Source of the DNA: Apoda limacodes
Taxonomy: Eukaryota; Arthropoda; Insecta; Lepidoptera; Limacodidae
Direction: 5' to 3'
Length of the DNA stretch: 64,000 nucleotides
Assembly: GCA_946406115.1 (NCBI GenBank)
Contig: OX291542.1
Coordinates: 4,860,959-4,924,958 of the forward strand
A program made the translations under genes and the position numbers. Positions 1 through 11,092 of this stretch are shown in pieces (the first letter of the stretch is position 1; each line of letters begins with the position of its first letter). The notes below the pieces were generated by a model. It did no database searches and had not been told where the DNA came from. It worked only from the letters and a program-made list of their open reading frames with translations.

Positions 1-354
1 AATTTAAACAATTTTTAACTAGAATAAAAATTTACATCCTTCCAAAGACAATGACCATGCTGAGCTCTGTACGATGAACACAATTTCAGATGAATTCAGC
101 ACAAAAGAGGGTGATTTTCTTTAAAAAATGTAAATATCTCAAAAACTGATCAACTTTTAAAAAAGAATCTGCTTATTTGTGAGAGAGAATATTATTTTTC
201 TAAAAAGAAAAATTAAAAACGAAATCATTGGTTTTTAACATCTTACTCATTAAATTTGATCTTATTAAATAATGGGTAAATAGTAACACAATAATTAAAA
301 TAGAAGATTCCAAGCGAGGCCGCTATCAAGCATAGGTATTATTTTAGGTTTTTT

Positions 355-519
355 CTAAGGACTACAGTATGGGGTTCTTCAAGAAAGAAGTTATTGGATT
401 TTTGAAGGGTCGGCAACTTGCGAGTGATAGCCCTAGTGTTACAAGCGTACATAGGCCACGGTGACTGCTTACCATCAGCCAGACCGTGTGCTTGTTTTCC
501 ACCTTAGTGGTATACAAAA
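355..519 (+). mobile_element. 5'-truncated LINE 3' end (same family as 60355-62560)
   Basis: Reads in frame as the last residues of a LINE ORF2 (FFKKEVIGFLKGRQ, then a stop after SVHRPR). It is followed by the short 3' UTR ending CCACCTTAGTGGTATA and an A-rich tail. The same end occurs at 15430, 17525, 14282, 43645, 50500, 53935 and 60355. It is a dead 5'-truncated insertion, not a gene. Confidence 0.75.
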
Positions 520-890
520 ATATATTTGTCTAGTTAGGTCATCGTAAAATTTATACCGTATGGTGTGTACTGCAACTATAACTCGCCGGATAATTCTATT
601 ATGTAATATAACGCGTATGTTCAAGCCAATAAATCTTTTTTTTCATTTTCTCATGTACATTGTCTTTTAACTGGCTTTTAAGGACAGCATCGTGAGAAGA
701 ACTGCACACCTACCTACGTCAAACAGACGTATGTGAAGTCCACAATCCGTACTGTACCCGCGTGTGGATTATGGCCCAAATCGCCCTAAGAGTGAGGACG
801 TTTGAGGCTTATAAGGATACAAATAGCTTTATCATACTTTGATAATATGGGCATAATTTTATTAAGATCATAATTGAAAATGGAATTTAC

Positions 891-1028
891 CGAACGATGT
901 TCATATATCTCCTGTGTAGTGTAGGTTTCTCCGGTTCCCCACTTGGTGATGACCACGGTAGCCAGCACCAGCGCCGCACAGACTGCAAAGCAGGACGCAC
1001 TGGCTATTATCCACACCTTCAATGGTAC
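891..1028 (-). CDS. Exon of a single-pass membrane protein (transmembrane exon)
   Basis: The exon is 138 bp (46 codons), phase 0 at both ends. It is bounded by an acceptor (ttgtcaacag, AG at 1029-1030) and a donor GTAAAT (GT at 889-890). The reading frame opens VPLKVWII and holds about 22 hydrophobic residues (IIASASCFAVCAALVLATVV), then ITKWGTGETYTTQEIYEHRS. A membrane-spanning helix preceded by a basic segment and followed by a polar tail fits a type II or type I single-pass protein. Its phase matches the upstream exon at 5066-5290. I do not recognise the family. The gene must continue left of the window. Confidence 0.6.
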
Positions 1029-1094
1029 CTGTTGACAATTTAAAATAAATAAAATTCTTCTTCTACATAGGCTATTTGAAAATATCAAGTGTAA

Positions 1095-1190
1095 GTCGGT
1101 TTTTTTCTATAATTGAGGAGTTGCCGTTGAAATCCTACACCGATAACCGAATTTAGGGTGGGTAAAACGGCGAGCAAAAGCTAGTTTATT
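1095..1190 (+). repeat. Fragment of a dispersed repeat ending GCGAGCAAAAGCTAG
   Basis: The sequence is the same as the 147-bp unit of 3060-3616, in reverse complement, and the end of 62788-63290. It contains ctataattgaggagttgcc and ends in gcgagcaaaagctag. It is non-coding and lies in the intron between the putative membrane-protein exons. Confidence 0.6.
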
Positions 1191-1594
1191 ATAAGTAACG
1201 AAATAGTTTATATTACGTTTAACCTAAGTGCAAACGCAAACATGGTGAAACTGCGAGAGAAAATGTAATCTTAAATTTTAATTGAATAATAATCAGCACA
1301 ATCAACGAGCTATGTATGAATTGTAGATACCTAATAGGTAAACTGCTTTGAAGAAAATCCTGATTTACGAAGAAAACCTGTAAATATAACACAAAAACAT
1401 GGTAAAGTAACAAGTCTAGCAACTTGTGTATTCGTTTTTAAGTATGATATGATATCAGAGTTTGAATTGATGATACCATCTTATCTTTAGCGTGCTAACT
1501 AATATGCGCTAGTTTAGCATTATAGCAAACTGGTTTTATGAATTTATTTAAGCTAAATTGAATTATAAATTTTAATCAAAATAAAAGAATTTAC
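1191..1594. other. AT-rich intronic sequence, nothing recognised
   Basis: Low-complexity AT-rich DNA between two candidate exons. I see no coding, RNA or repeat signal beyond short A/T runs. Confidence 0.5.
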
Positions 1595-1687
1595 CCCTGC
1601 AGTCTTAGAGCCTTGTGGTTTCTTCAGAGACGATGGAAAGAAACCTGACGCCCCTGACGGCCTCACTTTGGGATGAAAAACTTTTGC
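1595..1687 (-). CDS. Tentative exon preceding the transmembrane exon
   Basis: There is an open frame of 31 codons, rich in basic and small residues (AKVFHPKVRPSGASGFF, then PSSLKKPQGSKTAG), followed by a possible donor GGG|GTAAAT. Its phase (0 at both ends) would join both neighbouring exons. A basic stretch just before a membrane helix makes biological sense. The acceptor (aaaaagag) has almost no pyrimidine tract, so it could be chance or an alternative exon. Confidence 0.25.
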
Positions 1688-2144
1688 CTCTTTTTACGTT
1701 AAGGACACGTCTACTTAACTTGCAGCGGCCGCCGAGGATGCACAACTGCGTAAGCGTCGCAAACATTCGTCTTTACTAAATTAGTACTAGTTTATGGCGC
1801 TTGCTGTAGAGACAATGAGTCGTTGGCCATCGGATGCCAAAATTATTAAAAAAAGTTTTTCCAAAAGACACATTGCGACACGGAGCTAATTTGGACAAGG
1901 TGTTCTTTTTATGAGACAAGTTTCCATTTTTTTTTGCTGTTATTTTTTTTATGATTATAATACATTTACTATTTTTTTATATATAAGACTAAAAAGAAAA
2001 TTTATATAATTTATATTTATGTATAAAAATAATTTATAAAATCTAGAAGAAATAAAATAGCCTAAGAAAGATAAATATCCATTTACTTATGTATGTGTTT
2101 TATTAGTTAAAAAAGACCTAGGAATTTAGTGATAATCCTAATTC

Positions 2145-2740
2145 TAATATAAAAATGCGAGTCTGTTTGTTTTTGCGTCACGTCGCAACAGAGTGTCCAA
2201 TAAGTTTGATTTTTGAGATGACAGATATTAGGTGAAAGGAAAAAGAGGGCAAAGGATGCCGCGAGGCGCTATTTATTCTCGATTACTACGGAGCAAAGAG
2301 GTGAGGTGACCCGATTTTTGGTGCAAATGCAAGGATAGCTGGTGGCACACAGAAGGAGTACTTCTACTTCTTTTCCTTAATAGAGAGTTTTCAGATTTTT
2401 TAACGAGTGATGCCGCGGGACACGTTTCCTTCAGGCAGCAACGCAGGAAAACGAGGTGACCTGATTTTTGGCACAGGAATAGTGCTTAAGAGATGTAAGA
2501 GGATATATTTCTTGTCTTGATCAATATTTTCATGGAAATACATTTTTCCAGGGGTGAAAATCCACTTTCCAGAGCACTTTTCCTTCACGTTGCTAGGGTG
2601 ATATGCGTTTGGCATGGGTGGTTTCATTTTTGTTACAGGAAAAGCTGGAGGGACAGATATATCAGTAGGAATCCCACGGCGACGCCGCTGACCGAATTCG
2701 GCGCGTGTGCAGCCGCGGGCAAAAGCTGGGGTTTTATAAT
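2145..2740 (+). repeat. Dispersed repeat, ends TAATATAAAAATGCGAG ... GCGGGCAAAAGCTGG
   Basis: The start resembles the TAATATTATAAATGCGG end at 62788 and, inverted, at 3616. The end (gccgcgggcaaaagctgg) matches the usual terminus of this family. There is an internal direct duplication of gaggtgacccgatttttgg near 2301 and 2454. The short open frames here are not protein-like. The class (Helitron-like or LINE-derived) is not resolved. Confidence 0.55.
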
Positions 2741-3059
2741 TTTATATGCTATATCTACATCAGTAAAATATCAAGAATATATTAATATTTTTTTAAAATC
2801 TAATGAAATAACATGTTAAAGTTCGATATCGCTTACGCTCAGAGATTGCATTAATAATGCGGCAACCGCAGTCTTCCGCTAAGTTACGTTACACCGTCAA
2901 TTTGATTGCTTCACTCTGATGTGCTTTGACTCTAAGTGGTTTCTTGACACACAATCATGACAAGTCGTGATATATTTATTTATTTACTTCCTACTGAAGT
3001 TATAGAGCTAAAATAATATACGACGTTTCAATATTTTATTGCTGAGATTTTCGATCTGA

Positions 3060-3616
3060 GTTTTTAGGTTAGGCTTAAACCCGTGGTTCCACCCGATCTA
3101 AATTTGGTTATCGGTGTTGGATTTCAACGGTAACTTCTTAATTATAGAAAAAACCGACTCACACTTGACGTTTACAAGTAGCCTATGTCCTTCTCGGTAT
3201 TTAAACTATCTCCGTGCCAACTTTGCCAGCGGTTCCACCCAAGCTTAATTCAGTTATCAGTGTAAGATTTAAACAGCAACTCCACAATTATAAAAAAAAT
3301 CCGACTCATACTTGACGTTTTCAGGTAGCCTATGTCTTTTCCTGGGACTCAAACTATCTCCGTGCCAATTTTTCTCGCGGTTCCACCTACCCTAAATTCG
3401 GTTATCGATGTAGGATGTAGGAACAGCAACTCCACAATTATAAAAAAACCGACAAAAAAAAACCGACTCACACTTAATGTCTTCAAGGAGCCTATGTCCT
3501 CTCTCGGGACTCAAACTATCTCCATGCTAAATTTCACCTTAATCAGTACAGCGGTTTAAGCGTTAAGAGGTAATAGACAGACGACAGAGTTACTGCCGCA
3601 TTTATAATATTAGTGT
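3060..3616 (-). repeat. Dispersed repeat with ~147-bp tandem units
   Basis: Three units are keyed by ggttccacc at 3085, 3231 and 3379, with spacings of 146 and 148. Each holds aactccacaattata, an aaaccgactcacacttga motif and actatctccgtgcc. The right edge reads ttataatattagtgtgga, the inverted start of the same family seen at 62788. Single units recur at 1095 and 63210. Confidence 0.7.
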
Positions 3617-3789
3617 GGAACTAGTATGTATATCATGCATAGGCCGTGTTGAATGTTGTATGTTACAGTTACATGGTCACTGCACAAGTAATTTCAAGAT
3701 AAAAACGTTTTTAGGTAAATAATAAAACAGCTTTTGTTTCGTTTGTTTCCCTAAAAATATTGATCATGTTTACGATTTTTTATTTGTAA

Positions 3790-4480
3790 AGAAGAAAATA
3801 ATGTATGACTCGCGTACCGAGGGTTCTTGTATGAAACGGAACTTTTATGTAGGTACTGTAATCATGTCTCAAAGATTTATGGCCGTTTTTACCTAGTATG
3901 TTTTGAGTTTTCGCCAAAACCGTATAAAAGGACAAACTTAACTTTATAGTTGAAAAAATGAGTCCCATACATACTTTGATAAAAGTCACGGTCAATTCTC
4001 CAACTGCAAAAGTGTAATCGAAACTAATTGCTATAAATTATCATTTTTTGGAGAATTATCTTCTTCAATTTTGTATTTGATGCCGTCACGCGTTCCTGAA
4101 AAAAAGGGTCTTGACAGACAGAGAGTAAGATAGTTATTTTATGTGACATAACAATAAAGTAACAATTTTTCTCTATTTTTCCGTTTCTTTATTTGTTATT
4201 TAGGCACTTGCTTCTTGTCTTTCATGATTGTAGGTCAGCGGGAAGTAGGTTCCTCATAGGTTTTGATTTTTCGCGAATTTCCGAATATTCAAATAATCGT
4301 ACTTTTTTTATTGAATTGACTAAGAATATTGTTTTATTTATAGCTCTAAGAGACTGTTTTATTTGTTATTAATTATAACTTGATACCTCCATATGTTCCT
4401 AAAAAGCGTCTTTACCTCTAGGGAAACGGACAGTTTTTATTATGTGCTGTATAATTACAAATAAACAAGTTTTTCCACTT
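3790..4480. repeat. Decayed dispersed repeat (AAGTGCGAGTCG / GGGTTCCGTA family)
   Basis: It contains gactcgcgtaccgagggttc and, inverted, two copies of the block 'ctgtctgtcaagacccttttt...aggaac' (around 4075-4125 and 4385-4430). The same blocks occur at 19050-19400. No gene is visible. Confidence 0.5.
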
Positions 4481-5065
4481 TCCTCTTCCAAATCTCAACT
4501 TAAGTTAATAAAAATTACTTCACCTTAAAGGTAATGAATTAGTCTGTGTGTGTATGTTTTGTGTTCTTCAAAATTAGTTTTATATTTGTAAAGCACACGT
4601 CTAAAGATGACTTAAAAAGAGGCATTGATTTTAGTTTTTTGCAGGGCCCCAGTTTTTTATAGGAATGTCATATCAAAAAAAGCAAAACATACAGACATCG
4701 TGATTGTTTATATCTAATATACATAAAAAAATAACAGCTGTAATGCCAAAATCTAGAGAGGAAACGGGAATACGTTTTTATAGGGAAAAACAGAGAGATA
4801 TTTCCTCTTAAATGGGTGAGCGCCGGTGGTTCGATGCATAAGGCAGAGTACTGGGAAAAATGATGCGCCACGAAGGATGCGTCCAGCAGTGGACCTATAT
4901 AAGATGTAATATTCAAAGAATTCATCACTTACTCTATATATGATATATATATTATATATGTATGAATGTCTACTGCTGAACCTACGGTGACCCTCTGATG
5001 TTTCCCCTGACGTTTACTCCTAAGCCACTTGTCCAACGACATCCCAGGACATCTGGTATACTTAC
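4481..5065. other. Intronic sequence, nothing recognised
   Basis: AT-rich, with a short tatata run near 4937-4960. No coding support is seen. Confidence 0.4.
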
Positions 5066-5290
5066 AGTTGGTTTTGCTGGTATGCTCTCGCACACGATCG
5101 GACATGGTGGCAATGGCCGACGCGCTCGTTCGACGCTCGGGCAGACTCGGGTGCTAGGCGCGGACCGAGAACTTGGCGGTCGTGGAGTGCTCGGGTAAAC
5201 TCGGCTCCAGTCGGTCGTCATCGTAGCCTGACTGTCACACGAGTTTACAGAAGGAGAACGCTTCTCATACTCGTATTGGAACATCTTAAT
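5066..5290 (-). CDS. Exon of an unidentified, probably membrane, protein
   Basis: The exon is 225 bp (75 codons), phase 0 at both ends. It has a strong acceptor ttgtccttttacag (AG at 5291-5292) and a near-perfect donor ACT|GTAAGT (GT at 5064-5065). It reads IKMFQYEYEKRSPSV, then a Ser/Pro/Arg-rich polar stretch with several Cys, ending PAKPT. It is GC-richer than its surroundings. The first ATG lies two codons inside the exon and could be an initiator, but the in-frame extension upstream to the acceptor suggests an internal exon. Phase 0 joins it to 1595-1687 or directly to 891-1028, making it a plausible cytoplasmic tail. The family is unknown. A + strand frame across the same bases lacks splice signals. 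Confidence 0.6.
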
Positions 5291-5349
5291 CTGTAAAAGG
5301 ACAACAATTTAAATATATTCCTGATTCTTAGGTAAAATAATTATAATAC

Positions 5350-5476
5350 AACAAACTTTTTTGACCCCGTGTTCAAAAATCAAAACTACAGTCGCCATAT
5401 TGAAATAGTATGAACTTACCACGACACTAGCGACCAAACACCCAAGGTCAGAGGATCAGAAAAGATTTTTGCACTA
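5350..5476 (+). mobile_element. Short MITE, copy 1 of a three-copy family
   Basis: It matches 28586-28712 end to end in reverse complement: CAACAAACTTTTTTGACCC, then a core with actacagtcgccatattg, then cgacactagcgaccaaac. 25288-25415 matches as well. The right terminal repeat is degraded (agatttttgcacta). Confidence 0.7.
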
Positions 5477-8028
5477 TAACTGGCTATATTGCTATATGCA
5501 GAATGCGAAACAAATAAATGTTTTTTAAATTTTACCAGATTGTTTTGATACCCATAAGGGGGTACCTAACTAGCGACTAGATCATGGATCATGGAGGTAC
5601 ACAGAATACCACTTTAATCCTGCATGACAGGGGGTGAGCCTATGGCTACAACACTGCTTCTGATGCAGAGTATCTGGACCAAGGTGACTTTTTATGTACC
5701 ATACATCGTAAATTACCAGATTTAAAGTAATAAGCGGTAAAATAAAAGACCCAGGACAGAATAATATCCCCATATAACCAGTTCCTGACGAACGGTAAGA
5801 AGTAAGACAGGGTTGGGCTGATGTTCATGTTCATGGACTAACCTGTTGCTGAAGAGTTGCTAAGGCATTATGAAATAATCTTTAAGCATCTCTAGGAAGA
5901 CTACAAATGCTGATGTCATATTCTTTTCATTTCATAAACTTAAAGATCTCGTAATTTTACTTTGTGAACACCTGTTTCCCTATCGCACGTCATTCTGCAA
6001 TTGCGTGCTTTGCTACCGTTATGCGCTCTTATATATAAACAGCAATAACGATTTGGATGGGATTTTGAATTTAGATAGGGTTTTGTATTCTAAATTGACC
6101 TTGTATTTTCTGCAAAAACGCAACTATTGAAAAAAATAAGGTTTTTCAAAAGAAAATACCGAGAAAAGCTAAAAAAACTTCTGACCATCTTCTCTCATCT
6201 AGGGGTACAAAGTATGATATATTTAATTGTGCTTTTTTGATTGAAATATTGTATGCAACCGCATACTGCTTTGTTTTCTACGCCTTCGCTTGCGCAATAA
6301 TAGCACAAGAGTTTCTTTGTCGAAATCCTTGTTCCAACTGAGTGCGGCGAGCTGCCTGCAAAAGGACTACTTCGAGCAGTCGTCTTGTGGTCGAATCCTA
6401 CCCCATAACGACTCCTCCCGTGCAGCCGGTCTCGACTGTATCAAGCAATTCGTCTATGAATGCTTTCACATACATATATACATACATACGTAAGGGTAAT
6501 GCCTTCTTTACGTAAGCGGGTAAAATTGAAATGCGTTTTATATAGGGGTGATTTGTTACGAGGTCGGTTCAAAAGTAAACATGACTTTCTTAGTCCTTCC
6601 TACATCCTCCTCGCCACAAAATCAATATTTTTTAAAACGTTTTTTATTTTATGTTTCGTCAACTACTTTCTTTTTAGTCAGGGTTCTTTTTTAAAAATAT
6701 TTATTTTAGTCTTTTTTTTTGAATATTAATATAAAATATATTTATATCCTTTCTTGCCTTAGCCATTATACGCCCTACTGCAGGGCACAGGTCTCTTGAA
6801 GAATGAAGCTTAGGCCATAGTCCACGGAACTTGCCCAGTGCGAATTGACTCTTCTGTAGAGGTTTTTTTCAAAACTTTTATTTTGCTTTTTATTTTTTGT
6901 TTAAAAAGTTAAACATGAAAAATTTAAAAAGAAAAAAAACTGCTTCATTTTGGACTTTCTGCCAAATAACTTTTTTAGTGACTTAAGAATTTTTACTCAT
7001 GCATATTACCAATATAACATTCATAGACACTATTCCCACGTCTATTAGAACATTTAGATCAGATTTCACAGTACGACAATCATTAATTTACTGTAATAAT
7101 GGTGGTGCGTCAACGTATGGGAACACTACGGAACTTAAGTACCTCCATTAGTGCTCGGTGGGCTATTTGCAGTCTGTGGTTGTGTTATTATCTGTGCTAC
7201 GCTCCCTTGGCTCTTTCTGTTGTAAATCACAAGAAAAGGAACTGCAAATGTATACCAATTTAGCTAAACGACTTCCCCACAATTTTAATCGCGTATCTTC
7301 AAATAGATGCACAGCTAAGTTATATTGGTTGTTTTATTTGATGGACTAAAGTTTTTATATCCTCAATAATTAACCGCATAGGTCGTGTTTTTTTTTTTTA
7401 AATAAAATTTAGTTGTAATTTAGTAGGTAGGTACAATAGATTTCAAGTTCTGTAATCGGTCCTATGGACTGTGTAATAGCTTCACAAAATTGAGCATATT
7501 TTTGAAAGAGACAAAGCAAATGTGTGGTCTCTTTTCGCTTTCTATCAACTTCCGCCATATAGTTAGTTTATGTTTATTTTTTTACATCTCGCTAGGAAAT
7601 GCGCTGTCCAGTTTTCTATGTCTAGGTATAGTAGGTACCAGTTCACTTAATAATTTTAAAAGTTTGATTGTGAACTCTCGGTGCGCAAGTACAACTCGCA
7701 CTTAACTATGTTTTTTTTCTTTTTGACGTACAGTTACTAATTTTAAACGGGCAACAATCTTTTTGTCAACGCTTCTCTCCTGTCTTGTCGCAACTCGGTT
7801 GATTCTTGGCTCACTCATTCATACGATTACCTTTTTTCTAGATCACAACAATAAGTCTGCGTTTCCTCACCGGCTGCCGTGTTGTAAGAAACATTTGAAC
7901 GCCCTTGGTGTTTTCGCAATATTCGATACTTTACGCCAATAGATATGCGATTCTAGTTCGAAGTTATACATTTTCCTACTATTGGCCTGCCTCTGAATTT
8001 ACATTATCAGTGGTAACCAGTGACTACG
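5477..8028. other. Gene-free stretch with one repeat-pair member
   Basis: Mostly AT-rich. 7450-7562 (tcctatggactgtgtaat ... ctttctatcaacttccgccat) matches 60250-60362, so it is a dispersed repeat. 6270-6480 is unusually GC-balanced with an open frame but shows no recognisable protein. I see nothing else supportable. Confidence 0.45.
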
Positions 8029-8053
8029 CACACACACACACACACACACACAC
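8029..8053. repeat. (CA)n microsatellite
   Basis: About 12 perfect CA dinucleotides. Confidence 0.95.
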
Positions 8054-8986
8054 GCAACCTTTTTTACCAATCGGTTCGGCAAGTGATGTGGCCTGCCCAT
8101 TGCTATTGTAGCTCCTAATTTAAGCTACTTAGTTGGTATCTTCGACAGATTTTTAATTTGGTTTTTATAGCGGGAAGTAACCTATCAATATCCATAGCTC
8201 GGTGAATGACTTTGAGCTAAATATGTAAGTACCGACCACGTTTCTGTACCGAATGCACACAATAAATAATAGCCGAAAGTCATCTCGCTCATCAGCTCGG
8301 CATATTATATAAATAAAAATCCATCTGATTGTAGGTGCGTAGGTACGTAAATAATCTACGGAATGCACAAATGCTGAGATTGGATACCGTAACCTCTACA
8401 ATATTGCATACTACACAAAGTGTGGCTTCCTTCACTTCACTAGTCATACTTAAAGGAATAATTTCAAGTCAATGATATTATATATATATATAGGGAAATG
8501 CAAATCCAGCGACAGACATAGCTTAAAATATTTGCGCATATATTCGAAGACAATTTTTACTTACAAATGCACAAATGCTGTCTTCAAACAAGTGCACAAG
8601 TATTTGGACAAATATTTATGTATGATATACTCCACTATGGCATTAGTCCCTTCTTTTCCCACAATAACAGTACCTACGCTCTAAGGTAAAAGATCTATCT
8701 TTTCCTTTGAAAACTTTCTTGAAAAAATGAACACCTTTATAAAAAATAATGATATAAGCACAGTATGTAATTTCAAATGCATCAATTTTATTCTGCCATT
8801 TCTCTCGAGTGTCGAGAGATGGTTCCGTACACGGTCTACTTACTACGGATACAGCATTACGTTATTGTATCCGGTTTTACTATTCCGGTTAATGTCCGGT
8901 GTTTCTTTTTGCGTTCTATTGTCAATGTCAATGGTTTAATTCAATATTTTGGTTGAGTTTTTAGTGTAGAAAAGAATCACTGAATC
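8054..8986. other. Gene-free AT-rich stretch
   Basis: Only short chance open frames and a small (TA)n run near 8480-8493. Confidence 0.45.
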
Positions 8987-9061
8987 ACAGTTTGAAGTTG
9001 GTGCCTATGTACCTAACAGTTTATAACAGACTCCACTTGCATGACACCAACTTCAAACTGT
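8987..9061. repeat. Perfect 17-bp inverted repeat (hairpin)
   Basis: ACAGTTTGAAGTTGGTG at 8987-9003 is the exact reverse complement of 9045-9061, with a 41-base loop. It abuts the dispersed repeat at 9065. It could be the end of a MITE or foldback element. A small-RNA precursor is possible but unsupported. Confidence 0.7.
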
Positions 9062-9064
9062 AAT

Positions 9065-9482
9065 TCAGATCAGATTTTGGCAATAAGTAATTATTTTAAC
9101 CTTTTTAGTGTATCTTTTTGAAGCCGGCTGTTTTTTCTGTTAAAGAGTTTTTATTTTTTGCTTTTGAGTGACGAATTTTTATTTTCTTGTACACAAAAAA
9201 CATCCTTGTAACAAAATTTTATACAATCATCAACATAAAAGGCGCGTTTAACCAGTTCAAAATTAACATCAATTTTTTTTTTTCAAAAGTTTAAGTAATA
9301 AATCCACTTCATTAATATGGGTAAGTTCAGGAACGTACGCTTTCGAATAAAAAAAGAATTTTTGAAATCGGTTTTCAACTGACGGAGAAATCGGCGGACA
9401 TACATAAAAAAGAAAAAATATACCCGTCGAACATCGAAACTCCTACTTTTTGAAGTCGGTTTAAAGTCATCAAAATTGGTTC
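9065..9482 (+). repeat. ~420-bp dispersed repeat ending TTTTTGAAGTCGGTTT
   Basis: It aligns along its whole length with 29560-29982. Shared landmarks are cagatcagattttgg, attattttaacctttttagtg, tccacttcattaatatggg, gacggagaaatcgg and a terminal gaagtcggtt. Solo copies of the end occur near 31405, 54380 and 54455. Confidence 0.75.
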
Positions 9483-9769
9483 ACATACAACGAAGTTATG
9501 CGAGACCCTAAATTAAAAAAACAAACATGTCGACCTTCTCCTTTTTATAAACGATACTATACTTGTCCTAGTTGGTAGCTATATGAGCCGACATCGATCG
9601 CAGATTCGATCGCCAAAGATGCACTTCTTCTTCCCCTCCTCACTCCTGCCTACCTGCGAATCTCCATGTGTCTTAATAAGCTCAGAACAACCCAAGAATC
9701 AACTTTGCCAAGCGGCGTCTTCCTAGATAAAATTTCAAGTTCACGTCCAATTAAACCCCACGAATAAGG
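9483..9769. other. Nothing recognised
   Basis: Mixed-composition DNA between two repeats with no coding frame of note. Confidence 0.4.
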
Positions 9770-9946
9770 TTGTTTCCGCGGAAACTTTTGAATTTTCAGT
9801 AAAAATCTGTGTCCATGCGTCAATCCAGGATATCAGCTATCACTAATCCAAATTTCATTCACATCCGTCCAGCTGGTGCAGCATAGAGAAGTAACAAACA
9901 CAAAAACTTCCTCAAAATTATTATACTATTATTAGTGTGAAGTCTG
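9770..9946 (-). repeat. Dispersed repeat terminus (inverted ...TAATAATAGT end)
   Basis: It contains tccaaatttcattcacatcc and ends ttattatactattattagtgtgaa, the same style of terminus as 3616 and 62788 inverted. It is non-coding. Confidence 0.5.
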
Positions 9947-10284
9947 TGCGATAGCCCGATTCCCACTTAACCGGGTTTTTTTTTCAGATATTAAGGCAGA
10001 GTTACCCTAAGGGTCGGCTCATACCGAGACGCGACGTGGAAGAGTCTTGACGATGCAACATGCGACTCAAGATACCTCGAGATGCGACAAGGCCGCTTCA
10101 CGTTCCGTCGCCTCTCGTTGCTCGTAGTGACACGAGACGCCATGCGGCGCATCACAACGTCGCGCTGCGCATCTTCACGTCGCTCGGTGACTTTGTCGGT
10201 TGCTGCGGTTTCCTTGGCTTGCCAGTGTTGAATTACGTTATCTTTTTTTTATTACCTATATTATTTGTTCTGGGGTGTACAAAA

Positions 10285-11092
10285 AGTGTCATTACTCCCA
10301 CGGGCTTTTTCTTTGTAAATTTTACTTTACAGGAGTGATAGATTTCATCAAAATCTTAATTTCGGATGACAGCAGTCAAACTAGAAACGGCTTTATCTCC
10401 GTAACTTTTTATCGTAGACTAGTAGTTTCTTTACAGAAGTGACAGATCTCGTCAAGATCTTTATTTGGGATGACAGCTGTCAAACTAGAAACTGCTTTAT
10501 CTCCGTAACTTGTGATCATAGACTAGTAGTTTCTTTACAGAAGTGACAGATCTCATCAAGATCTTTATTTTGGATGACAGCTGCCAACTAGAAACTGCTT
10601 TATCTCCGTAACTTGTGATCGTAGACTAGTAGTTTCTTTACAAAAGATAGATTTTATAAAGATCTTCAGTACTTTAAATCAAAATTATACCTTAGCTTTT
10701 TTAGCTTTGGTACAGCCTTAAAACAATAAAAATGCTTTTTTATTTTATTTTATTTACTTATAACACTTTTTATATATGCAATGCACGGTAGGATTGGTAG
10801 AGTGTATACTTAATACAAAAAAAATAACACAAATTCTATTTAAAAACTTATTTATTATTTTACTTCAATGTTTTCTGACCTTTGAATATTTTATGATATA
10901 CCTTACTTATAACTAAATTTAAAATACTACAAAAATAGTTAATAGACAGCCGATATAAAGATCTTGATGAGATCTATCACTTCTGAAAAGAAACTACCAG
11001 TCTACGATCAAAATTCTTTTAATTTTTCATGAAATTTATCACTTCAGTAAAATAAAATTTACAAAGAAAGAGCCCGTGGGAGTAATGACACT
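10285..11092. mobile_element. Nested inverted-repeat element carrying a 104-bp tandem array
   Basis: The left end AGTGTCATTACTCCCACGGG recurs inverted at the right end (cccgtgggagtaatgacact, ending 11092). Complementarity continues inward through cttttttctttgtaaattttac and the gatagat...atcttgatgagatct block. It sits inside 10011-11287. The same right end and array occur at 34422-34917. No coding capacity. Confidence 0.7.
10325..10735 (+). repeat. Tandem array, 104-bp period, about 3.4 copies
   Basis: CTTTACA starts at 10325, 10429, 10533 and 10636. Each unit holds the palindrome TGACAGCTGTCA (or a one-base variant), aactccgtaacttgtgatc-like text and gactagtagtttcttta. It has the same period and sequence as the array at 34422. 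Confidence 0.85.

Noticed and set aside
4998..5198. Plus-strand frame opposite the 5066-5290 exon
   Set aside because: It lacks splice signals, while the minus strand has a strong acceptor and an ideal donor.
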